From Aldehydirespirator sp965117015 (GTDB lineage Bacteria; Actinomycetota; Acidimicrobiia; Acidimicrobiales; Aldehydirespiratoraceae): 64,000 nt of DNA. The stretch is taken from contig OZ220747.1 of assembly GCA_965117015.1 (NCBI GenBank), positions 1,612,001 through 1,676,000 of the forward strand. Direction: 5' to 3'. The position numbers and the translations under genes were made by a program. Below, piece after piece: positions 26,513 to 35,650 of the stretch (positions are counted from its first letter, which is position 1; each line of letters begins with the position of its first letter). Below the pieces are notes generated by a model. That model saw only the letters and a list, made by a program, of their open reading frames with translations. It searched no databases and was not told where the DNA came from.

Positions 26513-28290
26513 TGGCTGCGCAGCCCCCCATCCCGGAACTTGTGGCCGCGGGCGCGGCCCGGATCCCGGCCACCGCCGTCGTGCGCGGCGGCCGGCTCGT
26601 CAACGTGGTGTCGGCCGAGGTCTACGAAGCCGACGTGGCCGTCTACGGCAACACCGTGGTCGCGCTGGGCGACGTGTCGGCCCACACCGGACCCGACACC
26701 GAGATCGTCGACGCCGGCGGCCGCCACCTGGTGCCGGGCCTGTTCGACGGCCACCAGCACATCGAGTGCTCCAAGCTGTCGATCACCAGCGCGGCCAAGA
26801 TGCTGGTGCCCTTGGGGACCACCAACGTGGTGTCGGGCCTGGACCAGATCCTGGTGGTGGCCGGTCTGGCCGGCGCCGAGGCCTTCCTGCGGGAGTCGCA
26901 GGCCACCCCGCTGCGGGTGCTGTGGGGCGCCCCCTGCAAGACGCCCTACACCCTGCCCACCTCCACCGTCGGGCACTACTTCGGGCCCGACGACCACCGG
27001 GCCGCCCAGAACTGGCCCGAGTGCGTGGGCGTGTGGGAGACCGTGCGCGAGTTCGTGACCACCGGCGACCCCGACGTGCTGGCCGCCATGGAGATGGCCC
27101 GCCAGAACCGGCTGCCGGTGCTGGGCTGCGCGCCCATGGCCACCGGGGCGGACCTCACCAGCTACGCCTGCGGCGGCATCCGCCTCGACCACGAGAGCTA
27201 CGACTCCCACGAGTGCCTCGAGAAGCTCCGCAACGGCATGTACGTCGTGATCCGGGAGTCGTCGTTCGCCCACTTCCTCACCGAGAACATCCGGCTGGTG
27301 ACCGAGCACGCCACGGGCGCGGCCCGCCGGGTGAGCTTCTGCACCGACGACGTGGTGGCCAGCGACGTGCTGGCCCGCGGCCATCTCGACAACATGGTGC
27401 GGATGGCGGTCGACGCCGGCGTCGACCCGATGACCGCGGTCCAGATGGCCACCATCAACGGCGCCGAGGCCTACCGGGTCGACCACATGGTGGGGTCCAT
27501 CTCGCCGGGCCGCTACGCCGACATCTGCTTCGTGGACGACCTCAGCGACTTCCGGGTGTCGATGGTGATGGCCGGCGGGCAGGTGGTGGCCCGCGACGGC
27601 GAGATGGCCATCGACCTGAAGCCGCCCAGCCGCGACAGCCTGCTGACCGGGCCGTTCGATATGGCGCCGGCCGCCGCCGGCGACTTCACGGTGCGCACCG
27701 ATCTGCCCGACGGGCCGGTCGAGGTGCTGGCCATCGAGGTGACCGAGCAGATCTTCGTGCGCAAGCGCCGCGACGTGGTGCTCCAGGCCGCGGCGGGCCG
27801 GGTCGAGCCCGACATCGGCAACGACGTGGCCCTGGTGAGCGTGGTGGAGCGCTACGGCAAGAACTCCAACCGCCCCACCGCTTTCGTGGCCGGGTTCGGG
27901 ATCCGCTCCGGCGCGCTGGCCACCTCCAGCGCCCCCGACGACAACAACATCGTGGTGATCGGCACGTCACCGGACGACATGGCGGTGGCCGTGAACCATC
28001 TCGCCGCCCACGGCGGGGGACAGGTGGTGGTGGACGGCGGCGAGGTGGTCGAGTTCCTTTCCCTGCCCATCGGCGGGATCGTGTCCGACCTCGACCCGGC
28101 CGACATGCTGGCCGAGGAGGAGAGGCTCGACCGGGCGGCCAAGGCGCTGGGCTGCACCGTGGACTGGCCGTTCATGTACCTGTTCTTCCTGCCCATCACG
28201 TCGATACCCGACTACGCCATCACCGACGTGGGCACAGTCGACGTGGCCGCCATGGACACGTTCGACCCTGTTCTAGGGTCTGCGGCATGA
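26512..28290 (+). CDS. Adenine-deaminase (Ade)-like amidohydrolase
   Basis: 592 aa. Residues 20-420 form the amidohydrolase barrel: VRGGRLVNV, metal site His81-x-His83 in VPGLFDGHQHIECS, SFCTDD, and MATINGAEAYRVDHMVGSISPGRYAD. The C-terminal 170 residues form the Ade-specific domain with ERYGKN, GFGIRSGALATSS and GGIVSDLD. True adenine deaminases carry an HDSHN box after SS(V); here it reads APDDNN, so two conserved histidines are lost and the substrate may not be adenine. Starts at the ATG sharing one base with the previous stop; the stop overlaps the next ATG (ATGA). Confidence 0.72.
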   Translation: MAAQPPIPELVAAGAARIPATAVVRGGRLVNVVSAEVYEADVAVYGNTVVALGDVSAHTGPDTEIVDAGGRHLVPGLFDGHQHIECSKLSITSAAKMLVPLGTTNVVSGLDQILVVAGLAGAEAFLRESQATPLRVLWGAPCKTPYTLPTSTVGHYFGPDDHRAAQNWPECVGVWETVREFVTTGDPDVLAAMEMARQNRLPVLGCAPMATGADLTSYACGGIRLDHESYDSHECLEKLRNGMYVVIRESSFAHFLTENIRLVTEHATGAARRVSFCTDDVVASDVLARGHLDNMVRMAVDAGVDPMTAVQMATINGAEAYRVDHMVGSISPGRYADICFVDDLSDFRVSMVMAGGQVVARDGEMAIDLKPPSRDSLLTGPFDMAPAAAGDFTVRTDLPDGPVEVLAIEVTEQIFVRKRRDVVLQAAAGRVEPDIGNDVALVSVVERYGKNSNRPTAFVAGFGIRSGALATSSAPDDNNIVVIGTSPDDMAVAVNHLAAHGGGQVVVDGGEVVEFLSLPIGGIVSDLDPADMLAEEERLDRAAKALGCTVDWPFMYLFFLPITSIPDYAITDVGTVDVAAMDTFDPVLGSAA

Positions 28291-29291
28291 GCGCCGCCGC
28301 GAATACCGTCGACGCCGTGGATCCGGCCGAGCTCGACGTCCTAGGGCGGCACTGGCATCCGGTGGCCCGCTCCGACGCGATCGACGACGGTCCGGTCGGG
28401 GTGGTGCTGCTGGGCCGGCCGCTGGTGGTGTTCCGCAGCGGCGGGCAGGCCTGCGTGGCCTCGGACCGCTGCCCCCATCGGGGCAGCCCGCTGAGCATGG
28501 GCTCCTACGACGACGACTGCCTGGTGTGCCCCTACCACGGTCTGCGCTACTCGGCCGACGGGCAGTGCGTGGGCTTCCCCGCCCGCCCCGACGCCCGGCT
28601 GCCCAAGCGCCTGACCCTGGATACCATGCCCACGCGGGAGTGTCACGGGCTGGTGTGGGCCTGTGCGGGCGAGCCGGCCGTCGAGGATCCGCCCGACTGG
28701 GCGTTCTTCGACCGGCCCGACGTGCAGACCTTCCAGATCGGACCGGTGCGCTGGGATGTGTCGGCCAGCCGGGTGGCCGAGAACTTCAACGACATCGCCC
28801 ACTTCTCGACCATCCACCGGGTCACGTTCGGGCCGAGCGACCGGCCGGTGGCCCCCCAGGAGGTGGTCGCCACCGACACGGGCTTTGCCTCGAACATCAG
28901 CGTGTTCCAGCAGTACCGCAACACCCTCGACGGCGCGGTGGAGGAAGTCGAGGCCGCCTACCGCTACGACTTCACGTTCCCGTTCTCGTGCGAGCTGACC
29001 ATCACCTACCCCGACGGCGAGATCGAGTGCATCCAACTGACGGCCCTGCCCGAGTCGGCCACCTCCAGCCTGGTGTTCCAGCAGAGCGCTCGCACCAACC
29101 TGGGCGGCGACCCGCTGGAGCCGTGGCGGGACTTCCAGGCCGCCGTCAACGAAGAGGACAAGGTCATCTGCGAGGCCCTGCGGCCCCGGCAGGTGTCTTT
29201 CGGCCTCCACGACACCGGCGAGGTGGCCCTGCCCACCGACGTCTTCTCCATCGCCTACCGGCGCCTCTGGAAGTCCCTCTGCTCTGCCTAG
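28287..29291 (+). CDS. Rieske oxygenase alpha subunit
   Basis: 334 aa. Rieske ligands Cys62-x-His64 and Cys81-x2-His84 (CPHRG, CPYHGL); iron site Asp169-x2-His172-x4-His177 in ENFNDIAHFSTIH. It ends YRRLWKSL, related to but distinct from the YRRWL ending of the 20-24 kb oxygenases. Last gene of the run regulator, ADA-like, Ade-like, oxygenase, with a 4-nt overlap, so the four genes likely share one mRNA and one pathway. The substrate is unknown; an N-methyl or ring-hydroxylation step on a purine-like compound is the contextual guess. Confidence 0.8.
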   Translation: MSAAANTVDAVDPAELDVLGRHWHPVARSDAIDDGPVGVVLLGRPLVVFRSGGQACVASDRCPHRGSPLSMGSYDDDCLVCPYHGLRYSADGQCVGFPARPDARLPKRLTLDTMPTRECHGLVWACAGEPAVEDPPDWAFFDRPDVQTFQIGPVRWDVSASRVAENFNDIAHFSTIHRVTFGPSDRPVAPQEVVATDTGFASNISVFQQYRNTLDGAVEEVEAAYRYDFTFPFSCELTITYPDGEIECIQLTALPESATSSLVFQQSARTNLGGDPLEPWRDFQAAVNEEDKVICEALRPRQVSFGLHDTGEVALPTDVFSIAYRRLWKSLCSA

Positions 29292-29305
29292 CCGCGCCCC
29301 CGCTG

Positions 29306-29358
29306 CGAATCTGATGCGGATTGTGGCCCCACAGGGGCGGTCTCGCCATCAGTTTCGG
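29306..29358. repeat. Palindromic repeat family A, variant copy
   Basis: Arms CGAATCTGATG and CATCAGTTTCG-like with an inner GGCCCC/GGGGC stem, between two convergent genes. Position fits a bidirectional terminator. Confidence 0.6.
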
Positions 29359-29374
29359 CCCGGCGCCCGTCCGC

Positions 29375-30772
29375 CTAGCGGGGCTTGATCCTCTCGGCCA
29401 GCTCGGGGGCCCGGGCCAGCGCCTCGGACACGACTGCGTCCTGGTCGACTCGCGTCGACCGTCCCCCTTCGACGATTATCTCGCCCCCGACGATGTTGAT
29501 GTCCACGTCGGTGCCCCGGGCCGTGTACACGATGGCCGCCACCGGGTCGTGCATCGGTGCGAAGTGGGGCCGGGTGGTGTCGACCACCACGATGTCGGCC
29601 AGCATCCCGGCGGCCAGCATCCCGGCCTCGATGCCGTGGACGGCCGCCCCGCCCCGGGTGGCCACCTCGAGAGCCTCGTCGGCCCTCGATGCCTTGGGGT
29701 CGAGATTGTGGAGACGGTGCATCAGCACCATGAGCCTCATGTTCTCGAACAGGTCCTGGCGGTGCCCGCAGCACGACCCGTCGCTGCCCAGGCCCACCGC
29801 AGCCCCGGCGTCGACGAGTTCGTGCAGGGGCATGACGCCGTAGGGCACGTAGAAGTTCGACAGCGGGCAGTGGGCCACCGCGCTGCGCGTGTCCCCGAGG
29901 GCCTCGATCTCCTCGTCGTCGACCCATGTGGCGTGGGCGAGGATCGCATCGGGTCCCAGCAGCCCGTTGCGGTGAAGCCACGTAGCCGGGCGGTAGCCGT
30001 GCTGCTGCTTGAACACCTCCGGGTCGTCGCGGGGCGCGCTGAGGTGGGTGTGCCACGCGACCCCATGGGAGCGAGCCTGCTCGACGCTGGCCGCGATCAG
30101 GTCGACGTTGGTGTAGGCCGCGTTCATGGGTCCTGGACAGATCTCGATCTTCGAGCCCCTCGGCCTGGAGCGGATGCACGCCTCCGTGATGGCCAACTCC
30201 TCGTCGGCTGAACGCTGGAACGACGTCTCGGGCAGGTTCTGCTGCTGGGAGACCGCGGTCCGGGTTCCGGTCATCCCCCGAGCGATCCGTCCCCGCAGGC
30301 CCACCTCCTCGAGGATCCCGGCCACCATCACGGTGGTGTCGTAGTCGTCACACCCGTAGTGGTGATCGAGCACGGTGGTGGTCCCGGCCAGGACCGCCTC
30401 GAGGGCTCCCAGGTACACCGAGGCGATGGTCTCCTCCCGGGAGATTGCGGACGAATAGGGCCACATGAACTCGCTGAGCCACTCCCACCCCGAGAGGCCC
30501 TCTCCGAGCGTCCGCCCCAGCGACTGGTAGAGGTGGTTGTGGCAGTCGATCAGCCCGGGCATCACCACCTTGCCCCGGCAGGAGATCGTCCGGTCCGCCT
30601 CGAACGAGCCCGCTTGCCGGCTGTCGCCGACCGCGGCGATCCGGTCGCCCTCGACGGCCACGACCCCGGACTCGATGACGGGCTGGTCCGGTTCGAGCGT
30701 CAGCACGGTCCCGCCGGTCAGGAGCAGGTCGCACCGGGCAGGCTCCGCCCGGGTGTTGTCCTCAGGGCTCAT
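29375..30772 (-). CDS. ATZ/TRZ-type amidohydrolase (8-oxoguanine/aminohydrolase-like)
   Basis: 465 aa. Metal-dependent deaminase of the ATZ/TRZ/8-oxoguanine deaminase group: LLTGGTVLTL start, MPGLIDCHNHLYQSL (HxH), WHTHLSA, ILAHATWVD, VAHCPLSN and GLGSDGS. Enzymes of this group deaminate heterocycles such as guanine, 8-oxoguanine, melamine or isocytosine; the LDHHYG and GSDG contexts fit the 8-oxoguanine side. Last gene of the second transporter operon, 8 nt after the GcvT-like gene. The frame is open upstream, but the ATG at 30772 gives the standard N-terminus. Confidence 0.78.
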   Translation of the reverse strand: MSPEDNTRAEPARCDLLLTGGTVLTLEPDQPVIESGVVAVEGDRIAAVGDSRQAGSFEADRTISCRGKVVMPGLIDCHNHLYQSLGRTLGEGLSGWEWLSEFMWPYSSAISREETIASVYLGALEAVLAGTTTVLDHHYGCDDYDTTVMVAGILEEVGLRGRIARGMTGTRTAVSQQQNLPETSFQRSADEELAITEACIRSRPRGSKIEICPGPMNAAYTNVDLIAASVEQARSHGVAWHTHLSAPRDDPEVFKQQHGYRPATWLHRNGLLGPDAILAHATWVDDEEIEALGDTRSAVAHCPLSNFYVPYGVMPLHELVDAGAAVGLGSDGSCCGHRQDLFENMRLMVLMHRLHNLDPKASRADEALEVATRGGAAVHGIEAGMLAAGMLADIVVVDTTRPHFAPMHDPVAAIVYTARGTDVDINIVGGEIIVEGGRSTRVDQDAVVSEALARAPELAERIKPR

Positions 30773-30780
30773 GATTCCTC

Positions 30781-32007
30781 CTATCCGGCTCGCCGCACCC
30801 GGTAGTGCGGAAGTGCGACCAGGGTGGCGCCGACCTCTCCGCGGACTTCGCCGGCTGTCCAGTCCACGCTGACCGGCGTGCCCGCACCGGCGTGGTCGGC
30901 GGCGACGTGGGCGAAGCCGATGACCTTCCTGACCGTGGGCGACCAGGTCACGCTGGTGGTCCTCCCGATGCGGGACCCGTCGCGGTAAATGGGCAGGGGG
31001 TACCGGACGACCCGAGGGGTCACTTCGGGCGGTATGTCGAGGCCCTGGTAGAGGCCGACGATGTCGCGCCAGTCGACCTCGATACCCAGCATCGAGCGCT
31101 TGGGCCCGGCTTCGAACTCGCGCCGCAGGGCCTCCCTGCCCAGGAAGTCGGCGCCCTTGTCGAAGTCCACGAAGCGGTGCAGGTTCAGCTCCAGCGGGGT
31201 GGTCATGTTCTCGGGCGAGACCGGCAGCGGGTCGCCGAGGCGGTCCATGGCGGCCGGCGTGTAGTCGGCCCCCACGATGACCATCCCGGCCTCGATCCGG
31301 GCCACGTCGACCGCGTGCAGGCCACCGGCTCCCAGTCCGAGGGGCTCGCCCGCGTCGAACAGCGCATCCCACACGTCGGCGCCGTCGGCGGTGGGCACGA
31401 AGAACTCGTAGCCGATCTCACCGGTGAACCCCTGACGGAAGACGGTGAGCTCCACGCCGCCGACAGTGGTGGTCCGTAGCCGCGAGAACCGCAGGTCGGA
31501 CCACGACTCCCCGGTGGCCGCCTCGATGACCGCGGTGGAGGCGGGCCCCTGCAGAGCGAGCAGCCCGAAGTCGAAGGTGACGTCCTCGATGGTGACGTCG
31601 TAGCCCTCGGCGTGGTGCCTGAACCAGTTCATCATCGGATCGGCGGTGAACATGAACCGGTCCGGTGCGACCCGGGCCACCAGCCCGTCGCCCACCACCA
31701 CCCCGTCCTGGTTGCACCAGGGCGAGTAGTAGATCTGGCCCACCTCGATCTTGGTGGCGTCCCGGGTGATCAGGTAGTCCGCCAGCCGCAGGGCGTCGGG
31801 GCCGGAGATGTAGTGCTTGGACAGCGGCGACTGGTCGAGGGCCGAGGCCCGCTCCCGGATCGTCCTCACCTCGTCCTGCCATTCCGTATAGGCGTCCACG
31901 ATGTGGTAGCGATCCCACGCGTTCCACTTCTGGCGCTCGTTGAGGAGGGACGTGCGCGGGTAGAACGCCGTTCCCATGATGGTCCGCTCTTGGTCGGTGG
32001 TGGTCAT
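30781..32007 (-). CDS. GcvT-like tetrahydrofolate-dependent methyl/C1 transferase
   Basis: 408 aa, GcvT family (aminomethyltransferase fold). Seen are SPLSKHYISGPDAL, a GLLALQGPAS segment, TGEIGYEFFVP, GGLHAVDVARIEAGM and the C-terminal barrel with RIGRTTSVTWSP. Family members transfer a methylene or methyl group from an amine or aromatic ether to THF (GcvT, LigM/DesA, DMSP demethylase DmdA). It is not linked to gcvH or gcvP, so not glycine cleavage. Within an operon of importer and deaminase, and near N-demethylase genes, it could demethylate the substrate directly or collect its C1 unit. Starts at ATG with GGAG upstream. Confidence 0.78.
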   Translation of the reverse strand: MTTTDQERTIMGTAFYPRTSLLNERQKWNAWDRYHIVDAYTEWQDEVRTIRERASALDQSPLSKHYISGPDALRLADYLITRDATKIEVGQIYYSPWCNQDGVVVGDGLVARVAPDRFMFTADPMMNWFRHHAEGYDVTIEDVTFDFGLLALQGPASTAVIEAATGESWSDLRFSRLRTTTVGGVELTVFRQGFTGEIGYEFFVPTADGADVWDALFDAGEPLGLGAGGLHAVDVARIEAGMVIVGADYTPAAMDRLGDPLPVSPENMTTPLELNLHRFVDFDKGADFLGREALRREFEAGPKRSMLGIEVDWRDIVGLYQGLDIPPEVTPRVVRYPLPIYRDGSRIGRTTSVTWSPTVRKVIGFAHVAADHAGAGTPVSVDWTAGEVRGEVGATLVALPHYRVRRAG

Positions 32008-32017
32008 TTGGGCTCCA

Positions 32018-32956
32018 TTATCTGCTCTCTCGGAAATAGGGCTCGGCCAGGCCGGCCGGCATCTGGGATCGGCGCTCGGCCGCGGATACGAAGACCATGA
32101 CCAGGTACACGACCAGGAAGGGCAGGATCGCCAGAAGCTCGGTCGGGATGTTCCATCCGAGGAGTTGCAGGGTGAACCCGAGACTCGAGATTGCCCCGAA
32201 GGCGTAGGCCGCCACCAGCAGCCGCAAGGAGCGCCAGCTGGCGAGGATCACGAGGATGACCGCGATCCAGCCCATGCCGGCCGTCATGTCGTCGAACCAG
32301 TCCGAGAACAGGCGCAGCGTGAGATATCCCCCGCCGGCTCCGGCCGCCGCTCCGCCCAGAGCCACATGCAGGTAGCGCATGCCGCTGACACGGAGCCCGG
32401 CGGCGTCGGCGCTGGCGGGGTCGTGGCCCACCGCTCGCAGGTGCATGCCGGTCCTGGTGCGGAAGACGTACCACTGGACCACGGCAACGAAGGCCCAGGA
32501 CAGGTACACGACCGGATCGTGCGACAGCAAGAGCGGGCCCACCGCCGGCCAGTCGTGCATCGAAGCGGGGAACACCGGCTCGAAGATCCCGCCGCTGATG
32601 CGTCGCGCCACCGGCGGATCGCCCTGGCTGCCGATGAAGCTCGACAGGCCGGATCCGAGAATGACTAGGGCCACCCCGACCACAACCTGGTTGGCGCGCA
32701 GCGAGACCGCGAGCACTCCCTGGATCATCGAGAAGGCGGCTGCGGCGAGGACGGCCACCAGTAGGCCCAGGATGGGACTGTTGGTGGAGGTCGTCACCCA
32801 GAATCCGCTGACTGCACCGATCAGCATCGTGCCCTCGACGCCGAGGTCGAGGACGCCGCTGCGCTGGGTGAGGATCGCCCCGCTACCGGCGAGAACCACC
32901 GGGGTCCCCGTCGACACCGCGACCACAAGGGATTGGATCAGGACCCAGTCGTTCAT
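32018..32956 (-). CDS. Nucleoside-type ABC transporter permease 2 (second importer)
   Basis: 312 aa, multi-helix BPD_transp_2 permease. It has LTQRSGVLDLGVEGTMLIG and HLRAVGHDPASADAAGL, the paralogues of the motifs in the permease at 6043, and ends AEPYFRESR much as the first ends AVPYSREIR. ATG overlaps the TGA of the preceding permease (ATGA). Part of the seven-gene minus-strand operon GntR to amidohydrolase. Confidence 0.87.
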   Translation of the reverse strand: MNDWVLIQSLVVAVSTGTPVVLAGSGAILTQRSGVLDLGVEGTMLIGAVSGFWVTTSTNSPILGLLVAVLAAAAFSMIQGVLAVSLRANQVVVGVALVILGSGLSSFIGSQGDPPVARRISGGIFEPVFPASMHDWPAVGPLLLSHDPVVYLSWAFVAVVQWYVFRTRTGMHLRAVGHDPASADAAGLRVSGMRYLHVALGGAAAGAGGGYLTLRLFSDWFDDMTAGMGWIAVILVILASWRSLRLLVAAYAFGAISSLGFTLQLLGWNIPTELLAILPFLVVYLVMVFVSAAERRSQMPAGLAEPYFRESR

Positions 32957-34086
32957 CGGCTGCCAACCTCGGCGCGGGTGATCCGGACCCGGTACCGGAT
33001 GAAGAACTGGGCGCCGGCGACACAAAGCAGGATGATGCCCTGTATCACGATCACCACCGCGGGCGCGACGCCGAAGATGCTCAACGACGGGGCGATGCTG
33101 AGCAAGGCCCCCAAACCGAAGGCCACCGGCACCACCAACAGTGGCTTCAGCAAGGCGACCGCGGCGACGACGATGCCGACGAATCCCAGATTGACCGCTA
33201 TGGCCCGGGGTTCGAGAGCGAAGGTGATGCTCATCACCTGCGTTCCGCCGGCAATGCCGGCGAGGGCTCCCGACACGGCGAAGACCGAGATGATCTGGCG
33301 GGCGGTGTTGATCCCGGCGTAGCTGGCCGCGGCCCGGGAGTCTCCGGCCACCCGCAGCTGGTAGCCCCACACCGTCCTGCGCAGCGCGAGGGAGACGATC
33401 AACGCCAGCGCCAGCGACAGAATCAGTCCCGCATCGAACACTCCGAAGTAGGGATCCAACTGGGTCGACTCCGGGATGACCTTCCCGGCTGGGAATCCCA
33501 GGTTGGTGCGATCCCGCCAGTAGCTGACGCTGCCGTAGATCAGGTAGTTCATGATCCCCAGAGCGATGAAGTTGAGCATCAGGGTGGTGACCACCTCGTC
33601 GGTTCCGAACAGGGCCCGCGGTACGGACGCGAGCGTGGCCCAGGCCGCTCCGGCGAGGGCGGCCGCAACGACGACCGCGGCCACTGCCAGAGGAGCGGGA
33701 AGCGAGGGCCCGAGCACCAGCGCCGCGGCCGTGCCGGCCACCGAGCCCGCGATGAGCTGGCCCTCGGCGCCGATCGACCACAGGCCCATTCGGAAACAGA
33801 CGGTGACCGCCAGCCCGGTGAGGATCAGCGGCGTGGTCGACCGCAGGGTCTCACGGAGGGCTCTGGACGAGCCGAATGCCCGGTCGAACATCTCGCGGTA
33901 GACGTCGAAGGGATTGTCACCCGCCATCAGCAGAAGGACCGCTCCGAGTCCGAACGCCAAGACCAGAGCGACGAGGTTGACGCCCAGCTGCTGGAGGAAG
34001 CGTGAAGCGGCCCGCTGCTCAACGGTGATGGGAATGTGCCAGCGGCCACCCGGTGCCGCGGCACGGTCGACGGCGGGCGCGGTCAT
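32953..34086 (-). CDS. Nucleoside-type ABC transporter permease 1 (second importer)
   Basis: 377 aa, about 9 helices. Contains GLWSIGAEGQLIAGSV, the NIGAEGQ-type motif of NupP-like permeases, and MLNFIALGIMNYLIYGSVSYWRD, nearly parallel to the permease at 6987. The start overlaps the stop of the ATPase gene. The two importers are full paralogous sets, which suggests related but different ligands. Confidence 0.87.
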   Translation of the reverse strand: MTAPAVDRAAAPGGRWHIPITVEQRAASRFLQQLGVNLVALVLAFGLGAVLLLMAGDNPFDVYREMFDRAFGSSRALRETLRSTTPLILTGLAVTVCFRMGLWSIGAEGQLIAGSVAGTAAALVLGPSLPAPLAVAAVVVAAALAGAAWATLASVPRALFGTDEVVTTLMLNFIALGIMNYLIYGSVSYWRDRTNLGFPAGKVIPESTQLDPYFGVFDAGLILSLALALIVSLALRRTVWGYQLRVAGDSRAAASYAGINTARQIISVFAVSGALAGIAGGTQVMSITFALEPRAIAVNLGFVGIVVAAVALLKPLLVVPVAFGLGALLSIAPSLSIFGVAPAVVIVIQGIILLCVAGAQFFIRYRVRITRAEVGSR

Positions 34087-35603
34087 GTCAAGCCCGCCAT
34101 CCAGCGCCCGACCTGGGCCACATCGACTTCGGATGCCGGTCGCGACGCCACGATCCGACCCTCGTACATCACGACCACCTCGTCGGAGATTCCGAGCACC
34201 TCCTCGAGATCCCCCGAGAAGAGAAGGATGCCCACACCCCGGCCGCGTTCGGTCTTGAGGATGGTCTGGACCGCTTCGGCCGCTCCGACGTCAAGGCCGC
34301 GGGTCGGCTCCGACGCGACCAGCAGGGCGGGCTGCCGCGACAGCTCGCGAGCGAGGATCAGCCGCTGCAGGTTGCCTCCCGACAGCACGCTGATCGGCAG
34401 GCCCTTGCGCACACCGCGGATATCGAACCGATCGATCAGACGTCGAGCCCATTGGTTGATCGCCGACAGCCGGAGGAACGGCCCGATACGGAACCCCCGG
34501 TCTCGCTGGCTCCTCAGCAGCACGTTGTCCTCGACCTCCAGTCCGAGAACCAGGCCCCTCGTCAAGCGGTCTTCGGGAACGAATCCCATCCCCTTGTTGA
34601 TCCTGCCGCCGATCGTCTGCGATGAGATGTCCTCGCCCCGGAGCCTGATCGTGCCCGACGTTGTGGTGCGGAGCCCGGTGATCACCTCCGCCAACTCGCG
34701 CTGGCCGTTCCCGGACACGCCGGCCACCCCCACGATCTGGCCGGCCCTCACGGTGAGGCTCACGTCGTCGAGTTCAGGGCGCGTCGCGGCGTTGCTTACG
34801 ACCGACACCGAGTGCAACTCCAGGAGCTTGTCTCCGGTGGTGTGAGATGCGTCGACGCCGGATCCCGGTGCGAGGTCGTCGCCGATCATGAGTCTCGCCA
34901 AGTCGTGGGTTGTGGTGTCCTCGACGCGTTGCTGAGCGACTCTCGTCCCGGATCGCAGGACCGTGACGGTGTCGGCGGATTGCTGGACCTCGCGCAGCTT
35001 GTGGGTCACGAGAATCACACTCCGGCCCCGGTCGGCGAGGTTCCTGAGTGCCGCGAACAGGGCTTCGGTCTCGCCGGGGGTCAGCACGGCCGTCGGTTCA
35101 TCGAGGATGAGGACCTTCACGCCGCGGTTGAGGAGACGGATGATCTCGGTCTGCTGCTTCTCGCCGACGGCAAGGTCAGCGACGTACCTGGTCGGCTCGA
35201 TCCACAGACCGTGCCTGTCCATGACCTCCCGGGCGCGATCGGCCAGCCCGCTCGCGGTCATCCTGACCGGCGTGTCGGGATGGCCGAGCAGGATGTTCTC
35301 GGCGACGGTCATCTGCTCCACCAGCCGGAAGTGCTGGTACACCATCCCGACGCCGGCCTCCAGGGCCGCGTGCGGGGAGTGGGGACTGTAGGGGGCTCCA
35401 GCCAGCATCATCTCGCCCCGGGTGGGGTGGTACAAGCCGGCCAGGATCGAGCACAGCGTCGACTTCCCGGCCCCGTTCTCGCCCAGCAGGGCGTGGATCT
35501 CGCCCCAACGAAGGTCGAAACCCACGTCCTGCAGGACGGACTGGCCGAAGAACTCCTTGGAGATGCCGATCGTGCGGACCGCCGACTCCGTGTCCTGCGG
35601 CAT
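34083..35603 (-). CDS. ABC transporter ATPase, two domains (second importer)
   Basis: 506 aa with two ABC domains. Domain 1: Walker A GENGAGKST, signature LAVGEKQQTEIIR, Walker B VLILDEPTAVLT. Domain 2: GVAGVSGNGQRE in place of Walker A, LSGGNLQRLILAREL. Same arrangement as the ATPase at 8111, to which it is clearly paralogous. Starts 47 nt after the binding-protein gene. Confidence 0.9.
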   Translation of the reverse strand: MPQDTESAVRTIGISKEFFGQSVLQDVGFDLRWGEIHALLGENGAGKSTLCSILAGLYHPTRGEMMLAGAPYSPHSPHAALEAGVGMVYQHFRLVEQMTVAENILLGHPDTPVRMTASGLADRAREVMDRHGLWIEPTRYVADLAVGEKQQTEIIRLLNRGVKVLILDEPTAVLTPGETEALFAALRNLADRGRSVILVTHKLREVQQSADTVTVLRSGTRVAQQRVEDTTTHDLARLMIGDDLAPGSGVDASHTTGDKLLELHSVSVVSNAATRPELDDVSLTVRAGQIVGVAGVSGNGQRELAEVITGLRTTTSGTIRLRGEDISSQTIGGRINKGMGFVPEDRLTRGLVLGLEVEDNVLLRSQRDRGFRIGPFLRLSAINQWARRLIDRFDIRGVRKGLPISVLSGGNLQRLILARELSRQPALLVASEPTRGLDVGAAEAVQTILKTERGRGVGILLFSGDLEEVLGISDEVVVMYEGRIVASRPASEVDVAQVGRWMAGLT

Positions 35604-35650
35604 GACCTATTGATCCCCCGCGGTACAGAGTATTGCGGGGGTTGCGACGC

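Noticed and set aside
26766..28300. Long Arg/Pro/Gly-rich frame overlapping the Ade-like gene
   Set aside because: Composition typical of a shifted frame; the Ade-like frame shows domain motifs.
30781..32007. Glycine cleavage T protein
   Set aside because: No gcvH or gcvP nearby and the gene is embedded in an importer-amidohydrolase operon.
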